Assembly: GCF_003846135.1 (NCBI RefSeq) | Contig: NZ_RHHM01000019.1 | Span: forward strand, 1-64,000 | Direction of reading: 5' to 3' | Source of the DNA: Erwinia psidii | GTDB taxonomy: Bacteria > Pseudomonadota > Gammaproteobacteria > Enterobacterales > Enterobacteriaceae | Length of the DNA stretch: 64,000 bases | Shown here: positions 57,374-64,000 of the stretch, in pieces | How positions within the stretch are numbered: position 1 is the first letter of the stretch | Layout of the letters: each line of letters starts with the position of its first letter | Notes under the pieces: generated by a model | Database searches by the model: none | What the model was told of the DNA's origin: nothing | The model's input: the letters and a program-made list of their open reading frames with translations, nothing else | Program-made: the position numbers and the translations under genes

Positions 57374-57389
57374 AGGCAAACGATTATCC
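57374..57389 (-). promoter_or_regulatory. Possible PurR site upstream of ghxP
   Basis: AGGCAAACGATTATCC: the left half fits the PurR operator ACGCAAACG-TTTGCGT, the right half does not. ghxP belongs to the PurR regulon in E. coli, which makes the position sensible, but the match is weak. Confidence 0.35.
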
Positions 57390-57550
57390 TGCCTTTATCA
57401 GTGCATTTTCAACTCCTGACTGTGCATATATTCAGTCAGTGCGCCGATGACGTGCTGGCAGTTAACCGATCAGACTCTACCCATCCGGTGAGGGACACCG
57501 TAATAGTACTTTCTTATGGAAGCGTCTCCCTCGTTCGCGGCGCAAACCAC

Positions 57551-58213
57551 TTACTCCAGCGTGATTTTTCCGCCCTTATCCACCGCCCGTTGCCAGGCAG
57601 CACGATGCTGAACCCTGGTGAGCCATGCCTGAATAGCCGGACTGTTCGCTGCACCACCACGGCTGGTGAGCGCCTGCAACGGAAAGCTCATTTGTATGTC
57701 GGCAATGCTGAATTGCGATCCGGCGAACCACTCGTTATCCGCCAGATGATGCCCGATAAAATCACGGTGAGTGGCAAGCTGCTTATCCAGATACCCTTTT
57801 TGTACCCCTTTGCCAAACGCGCTGCCGACCGGACGCAACAGCCAGGGCACCGGGGGTTTGCCGAGGCGGCTGAAAATCAGCTTCATCACCAACAAGGGCA
57901 TCAGCGATCCTTCCGCATAGTGTAGCCAGTAACGACACTGCAAACGGGCGTCCTCATCGGTCAGCGTCAGCCGGTTTTCGCTGTCATAGCGTTCCTGAAG
58001 GTATTCAAGAATGGCACCAGATTCAGCAACAGTAAGGTTCCCATCAGTGATCACCGGAGACTTGCCCAGAGGATGGACTTTCTTTAGCGACTCAGGGGCC
58101 AACATGCTGCTTTCACGCTGGTATTGTTTGATTTGATAGGGGAGTTCAAGCTCCTCCAGCATCCACAATATGCGTTGTGAACGGGAGTTATTTAAATGGT
58201 GAACAGTGATCAT
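57551..58213 (-). CDS. Glutathione S-transferase
   Basis: A 220-residue protein from MITVHHLNNSRSQRILWMLEELELPY at 58213. The thioredoxin-like N-terminal domain has the GSH-contact strand LGKSPVITDGNLTVAESGAILEYL with the conserved Pro and Glu-Ser pair; the helical C-terminal domain has WFAGSQFSIADIQMSFPL. An in-frame extension to 58381 overlaps soxR and is not credible. It lies 40 bases after the soxR stop and probably is cotranscribed with soxR, linking it to redox defence. Confidence 0.9.
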   Translation of the reverse strand: MITVHHLNNSRSQRILWMLEELELPYQIKQYQRESSMLAPESLKKVHPLGKSPVITDGNLTVAESGAILEYLQERYDSENRLTLTDEDARLQCRYWLHYAEGSLMPLLVMKLIFSRLGKPPVPWLLRPVGSAFGKGVQKGYLDKQLATHRDFIGHHLADNEWFAGSQFSIADIQMSFPLQALTSRGGAANSPAIQAWLTRVQHRAAWQRAVDKGGKITLE

Positions 58214-58253
58214 AGCCGGTCCTTGTGTGCATAAAGAATATTCAGTATAGACA

Positions 58254-58724
58254 TCACGACTTTCTCGCTGGCTCCAGCAGGATAGCGCCGGTGCCGCGCT
58301 CACTGAGCCGGTCATCAGGATTACGCAACGGGCAGTCCGCCATTGACAGGCAGCCACATCCGATGCAGCCATCAAGGTCATCGCGCAGGCGGGTCAACGT
58401 ATTGATACGGTTATCCAGCTCCTCTCGCCACTTACCGGAGAGTATCGCCCACTCTTTTGACGACATGCGTTTATCCACAGGAAACTGCATCAGGTGCTCA
58501 CCGATGGTGGCGAGAGGGATGCCGATACGCTGGGCAATTTTAATAATCGCTACCCGCCGTAGCACATCCCGGTTGTAGCGTCGCTGGTTACCGGTATTAC
58601 GGAAGCTGCTGATTAATCGTTTCGTTTCATAGAAATGCAGCGTGGAGACCGCAACGCCGCAACGCTGTGCTACGTCGCCGGGCGTCAGTTCACGCTTGTT
58701 CAGAGCGCGATGGTTTTTTTTCAT
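58254..58724 (-). CDS. soxR: Redox-sensing MerR-type activator SoxR
   Basis: A 156-residue MerR-family regulator. The winged helix begins [21 protein letters not shown], a dimerisation helix follows, and the 2Fe-2S ligands are in [12 protein letters not shown] (C-x2-C-x-C-x5-C). Oxidation of the cluster by redox-cycling drugs makes SoxR activate soxS. Divergent from soxS with the SoxR operator between them. Confidence 0.97.
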   Translation of the reverse strand: MKKNHRALNKRELTPGDVAQRCGVAVSTLHFYETKRLISSFRNTGNQRRYNRDVLRRVAIIKIAQRIGIPLATIGEHLMQFPVDKRMSSKEWAILSGKWREELDNRINTLTRLRDDLDGCIGCGCLSMADCPLRNPDDRLSERGTGAILLEPARKS

Positions 58725-58735
58725 TTGTCGCTTTA

Positions 58736-58753
58736 CCTCAAGTTAACTTGAGG
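58736..58753. promoter_or_regulatory. SoxR operator
   Basis: CCTCAAGTTAACTTGAGG, a perfect 18-bp palindrome identical to the classic SoxR site, 12 bases upstream of the soxR start and about 100 bases before soxS. It should overlap the stretched spacer of the soxS promoter. Confidence 0.95.
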
Positions 58754-58849
58754 AATTATACTCGGCAACCATTGAAAAGATGAAGTAAACCTTATCCGCT
58801 ATTCCACGACCACCAGCTCAGCTGTCAGCAACCGGGGAGAAGACAACGT

Positions 58850-59194
58850 ATGCATGACGACATCATCAACACCCTCACCCACTGGATTGACAGCAATCTG
58901 GACAAAACACTCTCTATTGATCAGGTAGCTGCTAAATCAGGTTATTCAAAATGGCATTTACAGCGGATGTTTCGCACGGTGACACGCCAGACACTGGGAG
59001 GCTACATTCGTGAACGCCGTCTGACTCTGGCCGCAGAAGCATTACGCCAGACTCAGCGACCGGTTTTTGATATTGCCATGCAGTACGGTTATGAATCGCA
59101 GCAAACCTTCTCCAGAGTATTCCGGCGACAGTTTTCTCTGACTCCGACAGCCTATCGCCACTGTATGCGTCGCCGCGCCCGCTCACTGATATGA
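58850..59194 (+). CDS. soxS: Superoxide response AraC-type activator SoxS
   Basis: A 114-residue protein made only of the AraC/XylS DNA-binding domain: first helix-turn-helix IDQVAAKSGYSKWHLQRMFR, second VFDIAMQYGYESQQTFSRVFRR with the PTAYR end. A few residues longer than E. coli SoxS (107). Made on demand by SoxR, it activates superoxide and efflux genes. Confidence 0.96.
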   Translation: MHDDIINTLTHWIDSNLDKTLSIDQVAAKSGYSKWHLQRMFRTVTRQTLGGYIRERRLTLAAEALRQTQRPVFDIAMQYGYESQQTFSRVFRRQFSLTPTAYRHCMRRRARSLI

Positions 59195-59505
59195 GCCAAC
59201 GCGAGCGGATGGCCTGCGCGCACGGGTGCCGTACCATCCAATCACTCAATGATGAAACCGTTTTACCGCAGGCCCTCGCAAAGCAGAACCCTTTTTCAGA
59301 TGGACTGGCTATTTTCACTGTGCAAAGCACTCTCAGATGCGCATGAAAAGTGGTCTGCTTTTTTTTCAGATGATATAATGTGACTCTGGTCACACTTTTA
59401 TGACTCTCTGGTCAGTTCAGATGAACGGTATTGCTGGCAATTTTTCGTCTGAATGGTGATGACAATTCACTGCCAGCCTGATTTATCCCGGAGTTTGCAA
59501 AAGAG
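59195..59505. other. Intergenic region between soxS and yjcB
   Basis: About 310 bases. A run of eight T at about 59361-59368 after GTGGTCTGC and two near-copies of GACTCTGGTCA (about 59382 and 59403) are visible; their meaning is unknown. GGAG precedes the yjcB start. Confidence 0.4.
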
Positions 59506-59787
59506 ATGGGTACCATAACCGCCAGCCTGGTATTAATGAGATGGGAACTGGTCAGTGCAGTGATGATGTTTCTTGCCAGCACTTTTAACCTAAAGTGCCG
59601 TCAGGCCAGCCATAACGCGATGGCTTTCGTTTTTACCGGCGTGGGAATCGGTATGTCATGTTGGTTCGTGACTGGTCTGCTGGGGATCACTCTTAACATG
59701 GACAATCTGCTCAATTTCTGGAAAATCACCAAAGATGTGTTTGTGGATGTCATGAGCCACACCCCAACTGACTATCCTGTACCGTAA
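59506..59787 (+). CDS. yjcB: YjcB-family small membrane protein
   Basis: A 93-residue protein with two hydrophobic segments (VLMRWELVSAVMMFLASTFN and the GVGIGMSCWFVTGLLGIT part). Same length as E. coli YjcB and the same place next to soxS; the xLRWxLxSAVMMFLAST block and CWF-x-GLLGIT block agree. Function unknown. Confidence 0.85.
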   Translation: MGTITASLVLMRWELVSAVMMFLASTFNLKCRQASHNAMAFVFTGVGIGMSCWFVTGLLGITLNMDNLLNFWKITKDVFVDVMSHTPTDYPVP

Positions 59788-59838
59788 AAATTATCCGCCG
59801 CGTGCTGAAAAGAAGCGACAGATAATTTCTGCCGTCTG

Positions 59839-60792
59839 TCAGACTTTCTTGAGTTCTGCCGGCAAGGCCACCACGCGGTTTAAGTCTTTTACTGTTGTCA
59901 GGGTCTTACGATCCTGAACCCACATATTGCCCATGATTTCATCCAGCCCTTGATCCAGGCCAGTCACCATGCCCGCTCCGGGGGTGAACGTCAGTTCACC
60001 AAAGTAAATCTGTCCTTCATTGATATACCAGTCCACCCGAACGTAATCGAAATCACCGGTCAGTTTTTTACTCAGCTCCAGCGCTTTCTCCAGCGCAGGC
60101 ATTTCACTACTGATATCGAAACCGGTATCGCGGATCTTGTAAAAACAGTATTTCAGGCTGTTGACGTAGAAGTTCATCGACAATGGCGCATCACCAATAC
60201 GGTTGTAAATGACTTGCAAAACATACTCGAAATTACCGTCTTTCTTATTAAACATGTGGAATTTATAGTCCACCGCAGCAAGTTTACCGTCACCAACATA
60301 CTGCTCAACCAGAATACGCGGCTTGATATAACGATAATGAATCTCACGCGCTTCCAGTGAGAAATCACGGCTTAACCATTCTTCACAACGTTTTACCAGT
60401 CGTTGTTTTTGGAAATTATCCGGCTCCTCCAGCAGGATTTCCACCATCCCCGATCCATGATTAGATTTGATCACCGTGTTTTTTAGCGATGCCAGCGTCA
60501 GCAACGTAGCCGGTCGTGATGTCTCATGAACCATAGGAATCAGATAATTATTGCCAATGGTTTTTGCAATGTAATCTCTCACCAAGATTTTATCTGAAAG
60601 AATGCCATAACGAACATGATCGCCGGTGACAAACTTACGATGAAGAATCTTTTCATTGAACAACTTCGGCTGATTAATATTCGGTAATTTTTTAAATCTC
60701 CGAAAATAATAAATCCGATCCTGATAAGCCCACGGTATTTTCCTAAAAAGGTACAGTACGCTTTTTCTCAATTGGGTTTTGAGCTTCAACAT
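59839..60792 (-). CDS. TupA-like ATP-grasp protein for surface polysaccharide
   Basis: A 317-residue protein of the TupA-like ATP-grasp type. RIYYFRRFKKLPNINQPKLFNEKI is the conserved N-terminal block; TVIKSNHGSGMVEIL carries the ATP-binding Lys; PRILVEQYVG, VDYKFHMFN, FDYVRVDWYINEGQIYFGELTFTPGAG complete the fold. Relatives join amino acids or similar groups to teichuronopeptide and capsule or O-antigen sugars. It starts two bases after the flippase gene, so the two are one operon. The donor and acceptor are unknown. Confidence 0.8.
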   Translation of the reverse strand: MLKLKTQLRKSVLYLFRKIPWAYQDRIYYFRRFKKLPNINQPKLFNEKILHRKFVTGDHVRYGILSDKILVRDYIAKTIGNNYLIPMVHETSRPATLLTLASLKNTVIKSNHGSGMVEILLEEPDNFQKQRLVKRCEEWLSRDFSLEAREIHYRYIKPRILVEQYVGDGKLAAVDYKFHMFNKKDGNFEYVLQVIYNRIGDAPLSMNFYVNSLKYCFYKIRDTGFDISSEMPALEKALELSKKLTGDFDYVRVDWYINEGQIYFGELTFTPGAGMVTGLDQGLDEIMGNMWVQDRKTLTTVKDLNRVVALPAELKKV

Positions 60793-60794
60793 TT

Positions 60795-62057
60795 TTACCT
60801 CAATTTGTATGTTTTGTAGTTGAGAGAGGAAAGCTGTATTTTAAGAATGACGCCATTCTTAAAGAAATAATTCATTACGGTCAGAGACAGAAACTCGGTA
60901 ATGAGTACACTCCAGGCAGCGCCAGTTAATCCCCAGATATGAATGAAATACCAGTTGGTCACCAGGCTAATCACGACCAGCAAAACAATTTTTACCAACA
61001 GATAATGAAACCCACCTTCTTTCACCATATAGCGGTAAGCGATTGTCCCCATCGCCGAAAGGCAGGTTGCCAGTGACAACAACGTAACGAGACTTCCCGA
61101 CTGCATGTAGTCATGCCCATAAAGGGTACGGATGAGACGCTCACCAAATAAGGTGACCAACAGGAGCATCAGCAATGAAATCGCCATCACGTAGCCATAC
61201 AGCCTTGCAGCCAGCTTTACTGCAACCTCCGTGCGCTCTCTGAAGATTTCAGTGAAGCTGGAGGTAATAATTGCCGCCGGGATAAAAATCCAGGAAGCAG
61301 AAATCGTATTGGCAGCGGTAAACAATCCTAACTGATGTGCCGATCCGCCACCCACCAGAAAAAACGGTGCAAGTTTCACCTGAACCGAGATGAAAACGCT
61401 GGAAATGGCCAGCGGCAATCCTGCCTGAAACAGATAACACAGGTAGCTACGTTGCTTACGCTTCGGTGGTGGACAGATGCTGTTGGCCTGATAAAACATA
61501 CTGCGTTTAATAAGGTACGGCAGAAGTGTGACCGAGACGATAGAAAGAGACAGCCACAGCGGGCTGAGTTTTAGCCATGCGACACTGAAGCTGAGTGCAA
61601 AGCTGAGTATCATTCCCATCGCATTAGCGAGTGTATTCATGCGCGATTTTAGCCGCGCATTGTTATAGACGCTAAAAATATCCTGAGTGACAAAAATCGC
61701 GGACAGAAAAGAGGCAATCGTAAAGATAAGAAAATTTTCCCGCATCATAAGCCAGACATAAATTAATACCGGCACGGACAGTAATAATAACAATACTATT
61801 CGTAGCTGCTTAGCGACGGCCATCAGCCGCATCCCTCTGGCTGCACTCTTGCTGATACTTTTGAACAGAAGAGTTTCCGTGCCAAAAATAGCGATTGTCT
61901 GAATAATAGAAAAAAGCGAGGCAGAAAATGTTATTTGTCCGAATACCGACGGACCGAATGACCTGGCTACGTAAGATGTAACAAATATCACACCGAAGAC
62001 CGAAACCACTTTTTCAGACATCATCCAGGCGGCATTTGATAACACACTGTATTTCAT
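60795..62057 (-). CDS. Wzx-like polysaccharide flippase
   Basis: A 420-residue protein with about 12 membrane helices, starting MKYSVLSNAAWMMSEKVVSVFG. VTSYVARSFGPSVFGQITF and the GLFTAANTISASWIFIPAAIITS and MVKEGGFHYLLVKIV parts are those of the RfbX/Wzx (MATE-like) exporter family that turns lipid-linked sugar repeats across the inner membrane. No glycosyltransferase or polymerase is next to it, so it must serve a pathway encoded elsewhere, together with the ATP-grasp gene that follows. Confidence 0.87.
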   Translation of the reverse strand: MKYSVLSNAAWMMSEKVVSVFGVIFVTSYVARSFGPSVFGQITFSASLFSIIQTIAIFGTETLLFKSISKSAARGMRLMAVAKQLRIVLLLLLSVPVLIYVWLMMRENFLIFTIASFLSAIFVTQDIFSVYNNARLKSRMNTLANAMGMILSFALSFSVAWLKLSPLWLSLSIVSVTLLPYLIKRSMFYQANSICPPPKRKQRSYLCYLFQAGLPLAISSVFISVQVKLAPFFLVGGGSAHQLGLFTAANTISASWIFIPAAIITSSFTEIFRERTEVAVKLAARLYGYVMAISLLMLLLVTLFGERLIRTLYGHDYMQSGSLVTLLSLATCLSAMGTIAYRYMVKEGGFHYLLVKIVLLVVISLVTNWYFIHIWGLTGAAWSVLITEFLSLTVMNYFFKNGVILKIQLSSLNYKTYKLR

Positions 62058-62581
62058 CGAGGAATCCTGTGTAGTACTAAACTAAATGCTGAACACGGCA
62101 CATCCTTGCCTACAAGGGAAATAAGCATCTCAAAACCGTACAAAAAGACGGTCCTGAAAGGATTTATTGTAAAAAAGAAACCAGGCTGCTTTTATTTTAG
62201 GAATTTATTGATAGAGCATTATTTATTCAGGAATATTCTGATCCATCCTGAAATTAACCCCACACACACAAAAAAAAAGCAGGACTAATAATTATCCTGG
62301 CACTGTATTTTCATCCTCTGGATTATTCTTAATTACTCATCGCCAGCATTTATCGACGTGAACGAATTTATAACAAAAAACGAAATATCGAAAGTCAACT
62401 GGCACCATAGGAAATAAAATAGGAGAAATCCCATGATGATATTTCTTCATAATACCTTAACGTAAAGCAATGCATTCAAATCGTGTACTCAACGAGACTG
62501 AACTAATTTATGGATAAATTAGATCCATTAGTTAATGAAATAATTATCATCACATTATAGTTAAGAAAGGTAATAGCATTT
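62058..62581. other. AT-rich promoter region of the flippase operon and IS remnant
   Basis: About 520 bases, low GC, without supported genes. It lies between divergent features. Confidence 0.4.
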
Positions 62582-62980
62582 ATGAGAAAATCACGATATA
62601 CCGAAGAGCAAATCACCAGTGCAATTAAAGCATCTGAGTGCGGCGTTAAAGTGAAAGAGATTTGTGAAGAACTTGGGATCTCTGAAGCAACCTTTTATAG
62701 TTGGAAGAAGAAGTATTCTGGTCTTTTCTCAGAGGAAGGCAGAAAAATCAAAGAGTTAGAGGACAAGATTCACACCATGGAACGTGAGTTGCAAACGCTC
62801 ACCTCTGACAAGGAAATGCTGCAAAGTGTAATGAAAAATTTCTTTACTACCAATGAGAAACGCCAGGCAGTTAATTTTCTACAGGAGAATTATGAGATAG
62901 GGACCCGGCGTAGTTGCCGCCTGATGGATATTAGCCGCAGCGTTTATCACTATCCCTACAACCTGGAAAATCATCAATAG
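62582..62980 (+). pseudogene. IS3-family transposase remnant (OrfA joined to the start of OrfB)
   Basis: MRKSRYTEEQITSAIKASEC and VKEICEELGISEATFYSWKKKYSGL is an IS407/IS51-type OrfA helix-turn-helix with a following leucine-zipper coil. From residue about 90 the frame passes directly into KRQAVNFLQENYEIGTRRSCRLMDISRSVYHYPYN, the beginning of OrfB, without the usual -1 frameshift. It then stops at 62980. The DDE integrase core is missing, so it cannot transpose. The intact OrfA could still act as a repressor of related elements. Confidence 0.75.
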
Positions 62981-63153
62981 CAAATGGCGATAATGTGTTC
63001 TTCAATGGTTAAAACCTGAATATTCCGGTGACAGCCCAGGTGTTTAGTCCTGTCCCTGGTCGACATATTCTCTTAAGTGCTAATCATTAAACCCGAACCC
63101 TCCGGGGTGCGCGGCAAGGCGACAGCCAAAATTAACCTTTAACATCAATACAG

Positions 63154-63196
63154 TACAAGCGTATCTTTCTCAAACATAGAGAAAGATGCGCTTGTA
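63154..63196. other. Long near-perfect hairpin
   Basis: TACAAGCGTATCTTTCTC (63154-63171), a seven-base loop AAACATA, and GAGAAAGATGCGCTTGTA (63179-63196): 18 pairs with one T/G wobble. No T-tract follows, so it is not a typical terminator. Confidence 0.7.
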
Positions 63197-63893
63197 AGTA
63201 TATAAGCCTCTCTGTCTATTCACCTCACAACGCACGCTTTCATGTTAAATAAAGCAAGGAGAATCACTCTATATCGACCGATGTTTTTACATTTTTTTAA
63301 AAATATGCTCATAATAAGAACAGATTTTGTCCCCGCGCCTTTCTCCCGACAATTTCATCCTCTGCTGGCATTCAGAAAAAAAGCTTAACTTTCGCTTAGC
63401 TATTTGCATCAGACTGAATAATGTGGAATCTGTTACACATGCATCATTAATGTTTCCGAATTAGCAGCTGACCATTATTAATCAGAGTATCGATAAAAAA
63501 TTTGAGTTAATGATGGTTCAACGAGAATCAGACTGTATCAATTAATGCCTGACATGAAATAAGTAGAACAAATTGACTGTCCCAAAAAAGTGATGAATCG
63601 CATTAGCGATTATTCTTATAGCAGAACAATTGTTTCCTGTGGCAGGAAAGCAATGCGCAGACGCCCTATTCAAAAAAGATACAAATCGTCTGAAAATGAG
63701 GCTGATATCACAAATACAGTATAAAGAAAGTCCCATGCTTTTGTTGGTGAGCCTGATATCTCTGCGTTCTTATCATTCAGTGACCGCTATTTTCAGGGTA
63801 ACCTGTTCAGGTTTCCCTGTTGCCAGCACCAGGCCAACGAGCGACGCTGGCTGGCTTCACTCCGGCACCGCGTCACCCGCCACGCCACGCCAC

Positions 63894-63938
63894 GAACAGA
63901 ACAGAACAGAACAGAACAGAACAGAACAGAACAGAACA
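63894..63938. repeat. Nine tandem copies of GAACA
   Basis: A perfect pentanucleotide tract of 45 bases (TGTTC on the complement). The surrounding DNA is GC-rich. Such tracts change length by slipped-strand pairing. Confidence 0.9.
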
Positions 63939-64000
63939 GTCCGACAGCAACCGTGCCGGGACCCGCTGTCGCCACGGCATCCGGGCAAACGGATGGTCAC

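Larger units (their letters stand above)
62981..64000. other. Terminal kilobase without a supported gene
   Basis: It holds a long hairpin (63154-63196) and a pentanucleotide repeat (63894-63938). No coding frame shows family resemblance. The repeat falls in a frame on the complement strand (63975-63793) that yields an LFCSV repeat, but that frame is probably not a gene. Confidence 0.4.

Noticed and set aside
58214..58381. N-terminal extension of the glutathione S-transferase
   Set aside because: It lies inside soxR in another frame and is a shadow; family members begin at the MITVHHLN start.
63793..63975. 60-residue complement frame with LFCSV repeats
   Set aside because: The repetition is only the translation of the pentanucleotide tract; there is no other evidence for a gene.
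1..64000. tRNA, rRNA genes and CRISPR arrays
   Set aside because: No T-loop (GGTTCGAATCC-like) sequences with matching acceptor stems, no rRNA blocks and no regularly spaced repeat-spacer pattern were found by eye.

Overview
The window looks like the chromosome of a plant-associated member of the Erwiniaceae, most likely Erwinia. The core part reads like enterobacterial backbone (qorB/ytfH, treF, sbmA, gltP, acs, yjcE, ghxP, soxRS, yjcB). Two promoters match the HrpL 'hrp box' (GGAACY-N15-CCACNNA), the signature of a plant-pathogen type III secretion regulon. The species cannot be fixed from the sequence alone.

Layout. 1-123 is the edge of an IS3-family element. 659-2441 is a chemoreceptor gene with a sigma-28 promoter. 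2875-6942 is a scrap heap: a dead IS1182-like transposase, an RNase A-like toxin broken in a G-run beside an intact immunity gene, a decayed DUF4400 gene from an integrative conjugative element, and two acetyltransferase genes, one with an in-frame stop. 7249-7392 is a MITE-like palindromic repeat. 8005-14060 is the HrpL-controlled block. It holds a 744-residue candidate type III effector with its own hrp box, and an hsv-like operon in which the amidinotransferase gene (hsvA-like) has lost its middle while two paralogous ATP-grasp genes stay intact. 14657-18065 is a thiol/glutathione cluster: DUF5993, a DsbB-like protein, a periplasmic phytochelatin-synthase-like protease and gamma-glutamyltranspeptidase.

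18466-32452 begins with an IprA-like regulator and a long AT-rich stretch. A complete type I exporter follows (TolC-like, HlyD-like, and an ABC protein with a C39 leader peptidase), then an EvgAS/BvgAS-type two-component system, a DUF1090 protein and a shortened orphan fimbrial usher. No double-glycine precursor peptide was found for the exporter. 32542-49643 is mostly backbone: quinone reductase and HxlR regulator, trehalase, MFS exporter, LysR regulator, a Sua5/YciO/YrdC protein with a decayed SDR gene upstream, a triple-PAS GGDEF-EAL protein, SbmA, an Aer-type receptor with its own sigma-28 promoter, and GltP.

50159-59787 follows the E. coli gltP-acs-yjcE-ghxP-soxR-soxS-yjcB order, but acs is not followed by yjcH-actP. 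Instead yfaZ and an AT-rich gene for a heparin-lyase-like protein lie between acs and yjcE. 59839-62057 is a two-gene unit, a Wzx-like flippase followed by a TupA-like ATP-grasp protein. The window ends with an IS3-family remnant, a long hairpin and nine tandem copies of a pentanucleotide.

The most interesting parts are the two HrpL-driven loci. Together they suggest an injected protein effector and a small-molecule pathway whose composition has changed by loss of its first enzyme.
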